Assembly: GCA_934047225.1 (NCBI GenBank)
Contig: OW204005.1
Span: 24,312,396-24,376,395 of the forward strand
DNA from: Ypsolopha sequella
Lineage: Eukaryota; Arthropoda; Insecta; Lepidoptera; Ypsolophidae
Direction of reading: 5' to 3'
Length of the DNA stretch: 64,000 nt
The notes under the pieces were generated by a model. It was given only the letters and a program-made list of their open reading frames with translations, had not been told where the DNA came from and ran no database searches. Shown here in pieces: positions 1 to 10,691 of the stretch. Positions within the stretch are counted from its first letter, which is position 1. The number at the start of each line of letters is the position of its first letter. The translations under genes were made by a program, and so were the position numbers.

Positions 1-120
1 CGTGTAACGTTTTGACGAAACCGTTTTTAAACGTAACAGCAGTCATTACATTACTAAAATGTTTAAAATAATTGTAAAATTACCAATGGTACAGAAACAG
101 CACTTATGTCTACTTCTTTC

Positions 121-205
121 TTTCTGAAACATTATGTTATCCAAAGTCGGCGTATCCCTACGATATAGCAATAAAAAAGCCAATATGGGAGCGCCGACTT
201 CTAGA
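121..205. repeat. Hairpin end of a dispersed repeat (left-edge copy)
   Basis: Inverted arms (ATTATGTTATC..AAGTCGGCG on the left, CGCCGACTTCTAGATAACAT on the right) enclose about 35 bases. The same hairpin recurs at 62942-63032. There it runs straight into sequence that appears here only at 609-660 and about 960-1030, so this copy was split by the two repeats annotated between those blocks. Confidence 0.7.
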
Positions 206-608
206 TAACATAATAGTAGTTTATGCTACAAGGGCGCAAAGGAATAAATTACGAGGACGATTTAAAACACGAGCGTAGCGAGTGTTTTAAACGTAACCGA
301 GTAATTTATTGCTCTTACGCCCGTGTATCATACTACATTTTTCAATGCATAGTGTGAGGAAATAAAACAAATATAATTTTGTGAACTTTAAATTATAATT
401 GGCTCAAAAGGACTGTATCCAGAGCCGTTAAACAGTGGAAAAAAAGTATAACGTCTATGGTACACAGGAAAGGCTGCAGGTTAGCCAACCATTGTAAATG
501 AATTAAAAAAAATAATAATAATAAAGCCCTAGGGCAAAATAATCGACTTTCTGTTCGGTTTTGATGCATAAAAAGTGGGCCTTTACGAGCACATGCATTG
601 AAAAATAT
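206..608 (+). repeat. Dispersed about 400-bp repeat, copy 1
   Basis: Over 90% identical by eye to 20671-21053. Both copies begin ATAATAGTAGTTTATGC and end CATTGAAAAATAT. The first 130 bases fold on themselves: GGAATAAATTAC pairs with GTAATTTATTGC, and an inner TTTAAAACAC pairs with GTGTTTTAAA. No ORF is conserved between the copies, so it looks like a non-autonomous element of unknown class. It sits inside the hairpin repeat that begins at 121. Confidence 0.75.
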
Positions 609-660
609 ATTTCAGGAAGAAAGAAGTCAGGTAAAGTGTTGTTTCGGTACCGTCGCTCCA

Positions 661-955
661 TCCATCCATCCATCAGCCTGTCTTCGTTTCGTTCATTGCT
701 GGACATAGGCCTTTCCAAGATTTCGCCACTATTGGCAGTCCTCCTGGAAGAAATGCCTATAGATACTCACACACGCTGGGCAGGCGGGTTGGTGAGCGCG
801 GTGCTGAAACACTCGCACCAGTGACACCACTGCCCGTCACTAGTCTGTTTTATAAAAATCCAGAAACTGGGGATGGATATACCGTCATCAATCGGTTGTG
901 CCTGAGAACTCCAGAGTTGAGCTCGGCATCACCTCTACCACCTAGGTATCATCGG
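661..955 (-). mobile_element. RTE-type LINE 3'-tail repeat (minus strand)
   Basis: Read on the minus strand it ends with GGCCTATGTCCAGCAATGAAC and a (GATG)n tail, the signature 3' end of lepidopteran RTE-clade LINEs. The rest matches 54370-54740, including a shared GC-rich block (ACACGCTGGGCAGGCGGGTT). It is a 5'-truncated, non-coding fragment. Confidence 0.6.
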
Positions 956-1436
956 TCATTATTTTTAATTTTTTAGTGAATGACTGTTGTTACATTTTAA
1001 GTCTGTTACTATTTTTTTGTTAAAAGATTTTATAAAGTTCGCAGAGGAAACAGTTTCAAAATGGATATCCTGTATTTTGTATTTTGTTTGTACATCCGCA
1101 TTCCAATGTTTGAGGTATTTTTGGCTCTTATGATCTAAATAACTATTTTCACAAAATTTCATCTCTTCTTTTACTCCTTTAGGAGATTTTTATCCGAAAA
1201 TGGAAATTTACTATTAAAAAGCCGCCTTTTAAGATCACAGAACAAAACACAATCTTTTAAATTTGCTAGCTTAACAAAAGTCTGTAAAATCGATAATGTG
1301 TTAACCCTTACCTCTGATTTAACATTTAAGAACACCAGGTTAAGTGATACTTAAGTATGCCATGGGGTTTTTTGATCGTATCGCTTAACGAGATTTTCAT
1401 GAATATTATGGTAAAAATTAAATAAAAAAGAAAACT
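956..1436. other. Non-coding AT-rich stretch
   Basis: The first 70 bases (AGTGAATGACTG...TTTTTTTGTTAAAAG) match 63108-63172 and belong to the split left-edge repeat. The remainder has no ORF or repeat that I can recognise. Confidence 0.5.
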
Positions 1437-1479
1437 TTCGATATATATTGAGACCCACTTGGGGCCGTCTTCAGTCGAA
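1437..1479 (-). ncRNA. Degenerate hammerhead-ribozyme-like motif
   Basis: The minus strand reads TTCGA, then CTGAAGA (fits CUGANGA), then a GGCCC/GGGTC stem, a decayed GAAA position (CAAT), TATAT and TCGAA. The flanking TTCGA/TCGAA form stem I directly next to the core. It is related to the better-preserved motifs at 62294 and 62751. The altered GAAA box suggests it is inactive. Confidence 0.4.
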
Positions 1480-1709
1480 TATGGAATATTATCATAAATA
1501 AAATAGAGTTAACAATAAAATTAAATATTTAAATTCATAAAAATATGTATATATGTATGATAAAACAGTAAAAAAAGCTTTCATAAAGTAAAAGTATTTA
1601 TTATCATATTAACGACATTTTCACAATCTGCGTATATTTGTTTTCAGACACATTTTTACCACCAATTACAAAATATGTAGTCTTATTTATAATTTTCAAG
1701 TTTAAAACG

Positions 1710-1865
1710 GAATTATACATTCAACCAGACATACCTAACGAGATTTAAGAATTATACATCCAACCAGACATACCTAACGAGATTTAAGAATTATACATCC
1801 AACCAGACATACCTAACGAGATTTAAGAATTATACATCCAACCAGACATACCTAACGAGATTTAA
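1710..1865. repeat. 39-bp minisatellite, 4 copies
   Basis: The unit begins GAATTATACATCCAACCAG and ends CGAGATTTAA. The four copies are almost identical; the first carries one change (ATTCAACC). Confidence 0.9.
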
Positions 1866-2256
1866 GAATTTATAACTACAGGCAAAGCTCCTTATCCAGT
1901 CTTGTAGTAGTTTATTTAAAAGCAATTTCTTAGTTCCTTCGTAAATATTCAGTTCTCCTCCAAATAATCCATTTTGAATAACGATCACAAAGATTAAGTT
2001 AAGCCTGTGATCCAAGGATCCTTGAAAATAACTTAAAAGTCTTTATTTTATTATATCTTGTAGACTTACCCTCGATCTCACGTTTGAGAATTTTAAGTAA
2101 AGCGATGCTATGAAACGAAGCGCTGGGATTGGCTGATTCGTCGCTTTGGGATTCTCAAATGTGAAATCGGGGATTAGTTCTTTAAAAATTGTTTTGTTAT
2201 GCTATTGTTTTTCAATTTGAAGAAAGTAAATATTGTTGAAATTTCTTCCATAGGAC
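1866..2256. other. Unassigned AT-rich sequence
   Basis: No recognisable coding or repeat structure apart from a partial relative of the 39-bp unit at the left edge. Confidence 0.4.
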
Positions 2257-2435
2257 CACTTCTGTGTTTAGTAGTTTAAGTACTCGACTACTAATGTGGA
2301 GGTCGCGGGTTCAAATTACATAGAGGCATTACATTTATGATCAGTCTACGTGCTTCGTAAGGCTGCGGGTCCAATTTGTGCCCGTAGTACAACTATAGGG
2401 CTCACCGCCACCCATCACGAGACTTGGATTGCAAC
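2257..2435 (+). mobile_element. tRNA-derived SINE (3'-truncated)
   Basis: The head has a pol III B-box-like GCGGGTTCAAATT. The body (TTGTGCCCGTAGTACAACTA...GCTCACC..CCCATCACG) matches the SINE bodies at 20206, 54945 and 10968. The copy stops where the 33-bp minisatellite begins, and the expected 3' end (TCATGTCGTGACGATAT) is absent. Confidence 0.7.
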
Positions 2436-2787
2436 GTCTATGACATGTCGATATACTTGCATTTCACTGTCTATGACATGTCGGTATACTTGCATTTCAC
2501 CGTCTATGACATGTCGATATACTTGCATTTCACTGTCTATGACATGTCGATATACTTGCATTTCACTCTCTATGACATGTCGATATACTTGCATTTCACT
2601 GTCTATGACATATCGATATACTTGCATTTCACCGTCTATGACATATCGATATACTTGCATTTCACTGTCTATGACATGTCGATATACTTGCATTTCACCG
2701 TCTATGACATATCGATATACTTGCATTTCACTGTCTATGACATGTCGATATACTTTCATTTCACCGTCTATGACATGTCGATATACT
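2436..2787. repeat. 33-bp minisatellite, 10.7 copies
   Basis: The unit GTCTATGACATGTCGATATA... starts every 33 bases from 2436 to 2766. Variants are ACATGTCG/ACATATCG and CACTGT/CACCGT. Because the period is a multiple of three, long spurious ORFs with 11-residue repeats appear on both strands. These are not genes. Confidence 0.95.
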
Positions 2788-3236
2788 CGTTTATGTCATC
2801 GGCACATCGTAAAATTGGGCATACCAATATCTATCCAGGCAAATCATATTATTATTTCTGTTATAGAGGGGTCGCCTCGTTCCACTCCACTTCGCTCGGT
2901 TCCCCAAATTTATTTACATGTAAACCTAACACGCTCCTCCTCGTGAAAGATTTTCGATTTCATACTTTACGATCTGCCCAATTCTACTATCTACCCACGA
3001 CATAATATTATATATTTTTTACTTCCATAACTACCTAGTAAAAACAATAATCGTACAAACCCACGACAAAACATAATTATCGACGTGCTCAGCTCCAATT
3101 ATTTGCGACAGGGCTCTATCAAAATATCACAAAATTGCATCATAAAGGTTAGCGATGTCAATTTAACGGACAATAGCGGTGGATGGCGACAGTCGGGGGG
3201 CGCGCACACGAGCAAAGCGTTTGCCGTATTTTTCCA
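2788..3236. other. Unassigned sequence
   Basis: A GC-richer patch at 2870-2940 is open in frames that run out of the minisatellite, but it has no recognisable domain. No promoter or gene is supported. Confidence 0.4.
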
Positions 3237-3931
3237 CTGAGTCATAGATAAATAAAGGAAGGATAGATTGCTCATTCCATACATTAGAACAAAGCCCGCG
3301 TAAAATTTATTATTTTCGCTGGTACCTAGTAGTTCGACTTATTATTTTTGATGTCGCTACTATACTAGATAAATTGTGACATACCTAGTGCCATCTATCG
3401 AACAGTTGATGAAACAAAATTCGATGTGTGTGTGAGCAACTATACTGCACCCACAAAACAAAAATTTGCTAGAATACGACAATACGCGACACATGGCATA
3501 CTATAAATCTGAGGATGAATCGCTCAACCGTGCATGACAGTTGAGTGATTCAAAGAGTAAAGTTATATACCGGTATGTATGAGTAGTGTGTGTTAAGTAA
3601 ATAAATAATTATCGTTGTGCGCCATCTACCGGAATTTAGAATAACCATCTGCACGCTTAGTTAGATTGCCAGCTTACCACCGAAAAAAATGTTAAAAACA
3701 CCTGATTAAGAATTCACTATTTTCTGATGCGATGTTATAAAAATTTCGTGTTTTTATTCATAAAATAAATAAATATGATGAACCAGAACAGTAAAATGCT
3801 ACATTTCGTCGATTTCAGACAAATTTTATTTTCAGCGAGACAAGTAACGCCATCTAGCAACGTTATTTTTAGTATTGCGAACAGTACAAGGAGATAGCAA
3901 TCTATCCTTCCTTTATTTATCTATGACTGAG
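3237..3931. mobile_element. Non-autonomous element with about 35-bp terminal inverted repeats
   Basis: CTGAGTCATAGATAAATAAA at 3237 runs to 3272. Its reverse complement lies at 3896-3931 with at most one mismatch. The about 620-bp interior has no ORF of note and several GCCATCTA motifs often seen in insect MITE-like DNA. The superfamily cannot be told from the ends. Confidence 0.6.
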
Positions 3932-4494
3932 TGTACGAGCGATACAATTCCTTATTTTGTTACTTCTTCTGAGAAACGTTGACAAGGGCTCGACAGACAA
4001 CAAGCGTGGTGTTCTCAGAGTGAGATGATAGTCTGTTGTTGGGTTGGCCGATTTACTATGGAAGTGTACGAGTCTCACCAACACCATGTCATTCTGGCTT
4101 TCTGTCTGGTGAGGCCTTTAACTTAAGAGGACGAAAACTCCGGTTGAATTCAGATGTTATGTTAGAAAAAAAGATAAACTTAAGAATATCTCTGGAAAGA
4201 GAATTTTCATTTTTATCAAGTACCTACTTTAACTAAAATAATATAAAACACGGTACAAATTAAGAGGGTCCGATTTAATTAAGTAAGCATCAAATTGAAG
4301 ATATTATAACAACCAGATTTAATGAGTTCCCTTCAACATTTTTGAAGAATTTCGGGAATGATAACAGTAATTATTTATTTAGTTATATTTGAGCGCGTTC
4401 ACAGCTTGATTCCCACTCGAACAACAGTGATTAGTGCGGGACAAGTCACGTAAGAAAGTGAGACGTATGCACTCAAAGTCACTGGTTATGTTTG
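3932..4494. other. Unassigned sequence
   Basis: Short ORFs (for example 4036-4236) lack recognisable domains and codon structure. I see no supported feature. Confidence 0.4.
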
Positions 4495-4995
4495 TTGCCT
4501 TAAGAGGCCCCTTTACGCCTGGATTTTTCTGAAGATTCATACAAAAAGTCAACAGCTTATTTTCCAAAAAAAAAAAACCTCATATGTATTATCTAGCGAC
4601 ATCTAACTACGTTGCTATACAGCCCAAAAAGCAAAATTCAATGAAATACCATCATAATAGCTGTCAGGATATCGTGAATATTACCTTGTTTTTACGCAAA
4701 GTTTAGCAAGTTGTATAATTTTTATCAATGGTACAGACGTCGTTTATGTTAAGAAGACTAATGTTTAGTTATAAGCTTTTCTATAAATAAACAGTTACCG
4801 TTTCATGGAAAATAGTTTTTACCTAAAACCATTTCACAAATTCGGCGCCTTTTGAGTATCTCGCCATCTTGCACCTCTTGATGAGAGATAAAGATATGTG
4901 CAAAGTGTCATTGATATCAAAGCCATAGGAACGTCACAAACGCCCAAAACATTTATATAGCAGCTGAGCGGAATGGCCTACCTTAAGGCCTTGTC
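4495..4995 (+). repeat. Old relative of the foldback-element interior
   Basis: 4495-4895 is a diverged version of 22690-23110 and 49718-50150. Shared blocks include CTTAAGAGG, GACATCTAACTACGT, ATACAGCCCAAAAAGCAAAA and CCGTTTCATGGAAAA. 4929-4990 also matches 16108-16175 in inverse orientation (CAGCTGAGCGG, CCTACCTTAA). No coding capacity. Confidence 0.65.
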
Positions 4996-5451
4996 AGCCC
5001 CTGGTTCTCGCATTCGTTCTAACTGGGTTGAACTTCATTTTGCAAAATATCTGAGGTTGCGAAGCCACGCTTGAAAATGTATTTATTTTGTAGATTTTAT
5101 TTTATTATTTTAAAACAAATCGAAAAATAAAAAAGTTATCTGGTAAGACTTTGTTGCCATATTATAGGTAATTTAATTTTAAAATGAACAGTGGTATTTG
5201 TCGATCTAAATTTTGAGTTCGCGCGTACGAAAAATATTTTTTTTTGGGCATATACGAAACTACTTTTTTAAATTCTGCTTCGGTAAGCCTTCAGTTAGTA
5301 CTCTTAAATAGTTTCTGTATTTTTTTAAAGGGTCACGATTTTATTTTAGTAAAATAAACAAGATGCCCAAAAGCTGCATTTTTTAGAGCCAGACGGAGTG
5401 ACTTAGGGGCTGACAATAGTTAAATGAGGGTGTCTGTAGATGAAGGTTTCT
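4996..5451. other. Unassigned AT-rich sequence
   Basis: TTGTCAGCCCCT at 4993 has an inverted match near 5408, so this stretch may be the outer part of the palindrome that follows. Otherwise featureless. Confidence 0.3.
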
Positions 5452-5452
5452 T

Positions 5453-5826
5453 CAAGAGCGGTTTTGCAGCCGGATTGTGAAATACCCGCCTTTTTCTAAT
5501 TAATCGAAACAAAACACTTAAATTCAAAATTCAATGAATAGTTATTAAACAAAGACTTTTTTATTACCTATGTATTGTGTATACTGCTTTTGCAAAGTTT
5601 TCATTGGTTTCCGAAAATTAGAATTTCAAAAATTTCAAATAAAAAGAAAATTGAAATTCCAATTTACAGAAATGAATGGAAACTTTGCGTTTGCAACACA
5701 CACAATACATAGTTTATAAGGTTTTGTTAAATAACTATTGAGTGAGTTTTGTATTTAAGTATTCTGTTTCAATAAATTTGAAAAAGGCAGGTATTTTACA
5801 ATCTGGCTGTAATAGCGCTCTTAAAT
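5453..5826. mobile_element. Foldback (MITE-like) element, about 185-bp arms
   Basis: The left arm (AAGAGCGGTTTTGCAGCC.. to GAATTTCAAAAA) and right arm (GAAATTCCAATTT.. to GGCTGTAATAGCGCTCTT) are imperfect reverse complements. TATGTATTGTGT and AATAGTTATT are conserved in both, with almost no spacer. Non-coding. Confidence 0.75.
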
Positions 5827-6408
5827 AAACTCTCACACTGAACCTTTACTGTTTGTCTGTGCGTCCGTTCGTAGTTTACATACCTCACGAGAGACTAAGA
5901 CAACTGAGCTACAATTAATCTGAGACTCTGTAAAATAAAAACTCTTCAGTTATTGAAAGTATTGTTGAAATTTATTTTTGATTAATCTTCGTTGACGGAA
6001 ATTGATGCACGACTACAATTTACGGACCTTTGTCAAGTTAATTATTATCCAGGTGTTATTTATTTTATTTATTTATTTTATTTATTTACTTTATTTATTT
6101 TATTTATTTATTTTATTCAAATTATGTCAAAAAATGACAAGACAATCTGTCCAGTTATCAGACGATTGATAAACTCACCCTTAAATATGTATTGTGTATA
6201 TAATGTATAATTTATAGGGTCATTTGAGAATCGTGATCGCCGATAGTTCGTGACCTCTCAATAATGGCGACTGATACAGGTAGCGTTGTCAGGAATGGCG
6301 GCAAAATGGCGGCAAATGGCGGTAATAGAGCGATATGGCGACAATAGAGTTACGAGTTACTGGTGGCTCGGGGAATTATTTCTAAAGATATGCTTTCAAA
6401 AATCCTTC
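5827..6408. other. Unassigned sequence with a TTTA-rich tract
   Basis: 6057-6117 is a (TTTA/TTTTA)n low-complexity tract. At 6290-6350 a short (AATGGCGGCAA) motif repeats. No gene is supported. Confidence 0.6.
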
Positions 6409-6535
6409 TTCACAACATGAACCTACCACGGGGTGTAAGAGATGTTTCCGAGTATGGACTGTGAAAGTCACAATCTACATTTGTTACACCTGCTTTTCAC
6501 TGACGATTAAAGGTATGCGTCCCTGGTGCGCTGAG
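6409..6535 (-). mobile_element. SINE fragment (minus strand)
   Basis: The block CACAACATGAA..GTGTAAGAGATGTTTCCGAG..GGACTGTGAAAG..GTTACACC..TTTCACTGACGATTA is the reverse of the SINE body seen intact at 20206-20492. Confidence 0.65.
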
Positions 6536-7129
6536 TGCGTGGCAGCACCAGCAGTATCCTGGCCATGATAGCGGACAGGCTTGATTGCTGTTACATGAAT
6601 CACTGCTGTAGCGTTCATGTGGCGGTAAACGGACCTGTGTTCACTAAGTTTGAATTTACTCAATGATACTAACACTTAACATAAAACAAGACTAATTTTA
6701 TTTTTTTATTAATTATTATTTTTTTAGTTAAACTTTTACGGTAAATCTAACACCCGCATGACGCTAAATTAAAACCCAATGTACAGTCATTCGCATGACA
6801 CTATTTTTTTTGTAAACCATAGATAAAATCGTACAATACAGATTGTTATTAAACTTAAACTTTTAAAAGTCTCTGCTTGTTTTGATTGAAGTTGGTGAAA
6901 TGTTTTGTTATGTGCCCACCAAAAGTAACATTTAGGTAAGTGGCAATTGATATAGTTTAAGGGTGTCTTCAAAAATATGAACACTGAACAAAAACTTGTG
7001 TCTTTTTAGGATAACATAACTGAAAATAAAAACCCCTGGTTTCCGAAATATTCATTATTGAAGTGGACGACTGCTGCCCAAATTGGCGATGTACTGAAGA
7101 AGAACAATGTACCCGGAATAGAAGAGCTT
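6536..7129. other. Unassigned sequence
   Basis: No recognised element. The short minus-strand ORFs (6484-6675, 6787-6984) have no domain. Confidence 0.4.
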
Positions 7130-7260
7130 GTATGACTAGATTAATGGATGTGGACGAGCTGAAAGAGGAATGTCAGGATCAAAGCAGATGGAAATATGTA
7201 GTCTTTGCCTTCCCCTTTTGGAGAGAGGCGTGAGTAGGTACATAGCTATGTATGTAATAT
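7130..7260 (+). mobile_element. LINE 3'-end fragment
   Basis: GACTAGATTAATGGATGTGG... translates to a peptide running LMDVDELKEEC then SRWKYVVFAFPFWREA before a stop. This resembles the C-terminal tail common to insect RTE-like LINEs. A second diverged copy lies at 12598-12720. Confidence 0.5.
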
Positions 7261-7859
7261 TTAATACCAACTGCCTGATTTAAAGGGAGAAGGGAAGGAG
7301 AGGGTTGCTAGGAGGCGTAAGGTCTCCCATGCCACTTGCTGGAGAAGCGCAGTTATTTTTTCATCAAATATCTGGTCTAAAAACCGACTTAGGTACTGGT
7401 AAGTTAGATTAAAACTGTTCAAAAACCGACTCAGAGCACCCCGACTCCATGCAGTGTTATGGTACTACCCCTAGAGTCTATATGAAAAGATAGAAACGCA
7501 TAGAGAGAGCACTTCCTTTCCGCTGCAATAAAGCAGCTTCTGCTTGCTGGTCGCCCTGGGCTACCAGCCTCAGCCACTACGGCTTGCATGGTTGCCTACG
7601 CTTTGTTACACGCAATGGTGAATTAAGGGGCTGCACTTCCTGCAGTGCCAATGCAGAAGTGATTTTGTATCAAAAAATCTACTTCTGTACTGACAGGTTT
7701 CAATGTTCCAAAAATAGACCTAGGCACATGTAAGTTCAAAACGGTTCAAAGACTAACTCTGCGATCACAACTTGAATGTGTGTGAAAAAAAAAGAAATTC
7801 TGTAATAATACCAAATTTTCGTGTGATTTTTTTAATTTGATAAAGGAACGTCTAGAAAA
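7261..7859. other. Diverged direct repeats, non-coding
   Basis: An about 80-bp block at 7356-7440 (CGACTTAGGTACTGGTAAGTT...) recurs in diverged form at 7700-7770 (AGACCTAGGCACATGTAAGTT...). The intervening GC-rich stretch (7520-7640) is unclassified. Confidence 0.4.
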
Positions 7860-7905
7860 GCAAAATCTTGGAAAGGCCTATATCCAGCAGTGGACGAACT
7901 ATAAA
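7860..7905 (+). mobile_element. RTE LINE 3' tail
   Basis: TCTTGGAAAGGCCTATATCC followed by AGCAGTGGACGAAC is the terminal coding tail of lepidopteran RTE LINEs, also present at 14640 and, inverted, at 690. Only the last few dozen bases remain. Confidence 0.65.
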
Positions 7906-8061
7906 TAAATATATGAAATATAAATATGAACTGAGTGTTCTACGAACGTGTAGGCACGCACTGAATCATGGCCCGACGTCCTCGTTCTTTTATTCTTGGA
8001 TGTTAGTCTGAAAAACCGACACAACGGCGATAACGATCGATTCGTCACCGATCATCAGCAA

Positions 8062-8484
8062 TTACAGGCAATTATGCCCTCCATACATCCATGATCGCCT
8101 GTGTTGCCCATAATTATGTGGAAGAGCCTTTGTATAAAAACATAACTCCGAGGATAATACATACAAGGATCCCTGGCCGCGTGGATAACATTGACAAAGG
8201 GGTGCAGCTGTAGAAACAAAGGATAGGATAGCAGCGTCAGTTCCGTTTTTGTCCACGACCAGTGTGCCCGCCAAAAGAGCCTTGTCGCATTGTACTAAAA
8301 CCTTATATGACATAGTAACGTCATATGAAGCGTTCATAAATAAAAAGATCACAGTGGCATCTGTTAAAGTAGATTTGTGAAGTCCTCTCAGGCTACTGCT
8401 CAACTCTACAAAGGGATTCGAGATTATCAACTTGGGGTTATTGTTAGGGGCCCGTAGGTAAAAGCAATAAATCCGATTTTTCAT
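8062..8484 (-). CDS. Unrecognised 140-residue ORF, possibly not a gene
   Basis: This is the longest open frame in 3-20 kb outside repeats, and its base composition is more balanced than its surroundings. No known domain, signal peptide or membrane segment is convincing. Inside it, on the minus strand, TATCCTTTGTTTCTACAG (ending near 8211) looks like a splice acceptor. A different frame is open after it to a stop near 8050, so if this is a gene fragment the ORF itself may not be the real reading frame. Chance ORF is the leading alternative. Confidence 0.15.
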   Translation of the reverse strand: MKNRIYCFYLRAPNNNPKLIISNPFVELSSSLRGLHKSTLTDATVIFLFMNASYDVTMSYKVLVQCDKALLAGTLVVDKNGTDAAILSFVSTAAPLCQCYPRGQGSLYVLSSELCFYTKALPHNYGQHRRSWMYGGHNCL

Positions 8485-8667
8485 AAGTTTTCGCTGACTT
8501 TGTACAGCGAAGCGAAGGGAGTTAAGAGTTTGTATACGTTGTTATGTAAAATTTACGAGATTATACTAGAGTTGTTATAATGGACATTTAATGTCAATAA
8601 AAATACCAATTGTTTCATTAGTAATTTTCGTTGCCTCTTATATTTTATAAAATTTCATTTTATGTGA

Positions 8668-8830
8668 CTACCTCTGTGTCTAAGTGGTAGAGCGCTCGCC
8701 TGCTAATCCAGAGATCGTGAGTTCAATCTTTACTATGCGTTTAATCTGCTGGTGATCCAATTGTGCCCGAAAACTTCAAAAGCCCCGAACATTTGGGTGA
8801 CATTAAGGTGTTTGCCCGGACACGCCTAAA
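8668..8830 (+). mobile_element. tRNA-derived SINE
   Basis: The pol III A box (TAAGTGGTAGAGCGCTCGCC) and B box (GTGAGTTCAATC) are spaced as in a tRNA. The body then reads CCAATTGTGCCCGAAAAC. It has drifted from the other SINE copies in the window. Confidence 0.7.
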
Positions 8831-10164
8831 AAAATATTCTTACAAAAAAAAGTTTTCATTTAACATTTTATTCATTAAACAAACAGTAACAAATTAGGTT
8901 TTGTTCTAGTTAGGCAGGTAGACAAAACCTTAAACTATATTTATTAATTTTAAATTAAAAGTAAACTCACTATGAGTTTTAATTGCACGAGATAAATTTT
9001 TACTTATTTTCGTATTTTTCAGTCTTCTAAAATGTCTTTCTCTTCCAACAGGAATCTGTAAAAGTTGGCATCGATGCGGCTTACGAATGAATTAATTTTT
9101 TGCTTAGATTTTTTTTTTTTTTACTATTATCCTTCAATTAATTGTGGTTACCCCTGACACATATAGTGTCCGGGTTTTATCGGGATATTTTTTCAAATCC
9201 CCCTTTGACGACTTCCGGACGTCCTTAAAACTAGGAACAATCCGGGGAAACCCGGTCGGATAGCAGCTCTAATCATATTTAACATAAAAAGTTAAATGAG
9301 CGCATCGCCCATTATAAGCTGTGTTGCAGGGGGGGGGACATTTTATGTAACGATATTGTAATTTTATTAAAATAAAACACCTAAAATTGAAAATTGAATT
9401 CAGTGATGAGATGAGCCATTTCACGCACTTTAAGGCTTGAATAAGCGTGGATTCGGTAAAATTGCGTATATTTAACTCGATTTGTAGGCCAAACTGGCCA
9501 CTAGAAAATTCTGGGAAATATATGTGTACTTAATCATGTTTTTCTGACGAATTAAGCCTTTATAGATTATCGAAATTTTATATCTTTACTCAAATAAATA
9601 TATATCCGTAGGTACCTAATTTCATTCTGTACATTAAATTCGCTCGGACACGGAATATGCGTTTGAAATGAATCTTTCAAACAATAAAAGATCTCATCAT
9701 TATCTACAAAAAAGCCTTACTACTTTATTTATGTATGTCCTAATGGAGCCACGATTTCAAAATTTCAATTTAAAAACAAACGCGTTAGAGCGGGACCGAA
9801 TTTTAGCATAGTGCAGCTCCTTAAAAACACGATTCTTAGGGCACGTAGGTTTAGTTCACAGTGTTTTCCTTCACCGTTCAGTAATACATAAATTCCGAAA
9901 TTTTTTTTGGCATTGCAAGGCCACCGTTTTACCGATTGAGCAACCGGTGCCTTTTAGTTGAGTAAAGCAATCCACGACATTTAAATTCCTAGAATTCTAC
10001 GGAACTACGTACTGTTTTGTATTTACGAACTTATCTTTTACTTCTTTCTTCAGTCAGAAGTTAATTGTATCGTCACTCCGTCTTTTATAACTGGGCGAGA
10101 TTGCTTCAGCACTTTTGTGTCCGTCACACTTTTATTCCACTTTAGATTCGACTTTTGCTGCTAT
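8831..10164. other. Unassigned, mostly AT-rich sequence
   Basis: No supported gene. 9902-9956 read on the minus strand is weakly tRNA-like (GGTTGCTCAATCGGTAA) and may be an old SINE head. 9101-9260 contains a GC-rich block, CCGGGGAAACCCGGTCGG, of unknown origin. Confidence 0.35.
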
Positions 10165-10235
10165 TTTTGTGTTTGAGTGACCTACATTTATGTCTAAGTG
10201 ACCTACATTTGCGTCTGAGTGACCTAGATTTCAAA
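10165..10235. repeat. Short tandem repeat, about 21-bp unit, 3 copies
   Basis: GAGTGACCTACATTTATGTCT, then AGTGACCTACATTTGCGTCT, then AGTGACCTAGATTT. Confidence 0.8.
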
Positions 10236-10691
10236 CATGAACATATGTTTTAAACTCACCCAACGATGGACTTTCAATATTGACTTACCTGGAAATAATA
10301 GAAAAATCTTAGTAATAAGCAAAAACATTATGTGTCAGTAGTAACTAAGGCAAAGTGTAGTTGTGTATGTATAGTTGTGTGTGTGAAACCATGCGTTTTC
10401 TGTAACAAACATGCAGTACAATTATAAAACAAAATTACCAAGTGCGAGTACGTAGGTATCACGGATTCTCGCGCTTTGTCAGGGCATCTTTTAAAAATGT
10501 TTTGACTGGCAACTGTGTTCCTGGGGTGACAGCTGTATTTCTGGGGTGAATTTGAATTAAAGTTAGTATAGGTAGCCTAATATTATTTTTAATTAATTTT
10601 ATTTGACACAATATGATATGATTATTTGATATTTGCGTTTATCATTTAATTACTGATAGATATTATTCTTTTGTGGGAATGTTTGTATACA
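10236..10691. other. Unassigned sequence
   Basis: No ORF or repeat is supported. Confidence 0.35.

Noticed and set aside
2350..3005. Overlapping 114-198-codon ORFs on both strands
   Set aside because: They are produced by the 33-bp minisatellite; the peptides are simple 11-residue repeats in every frame.
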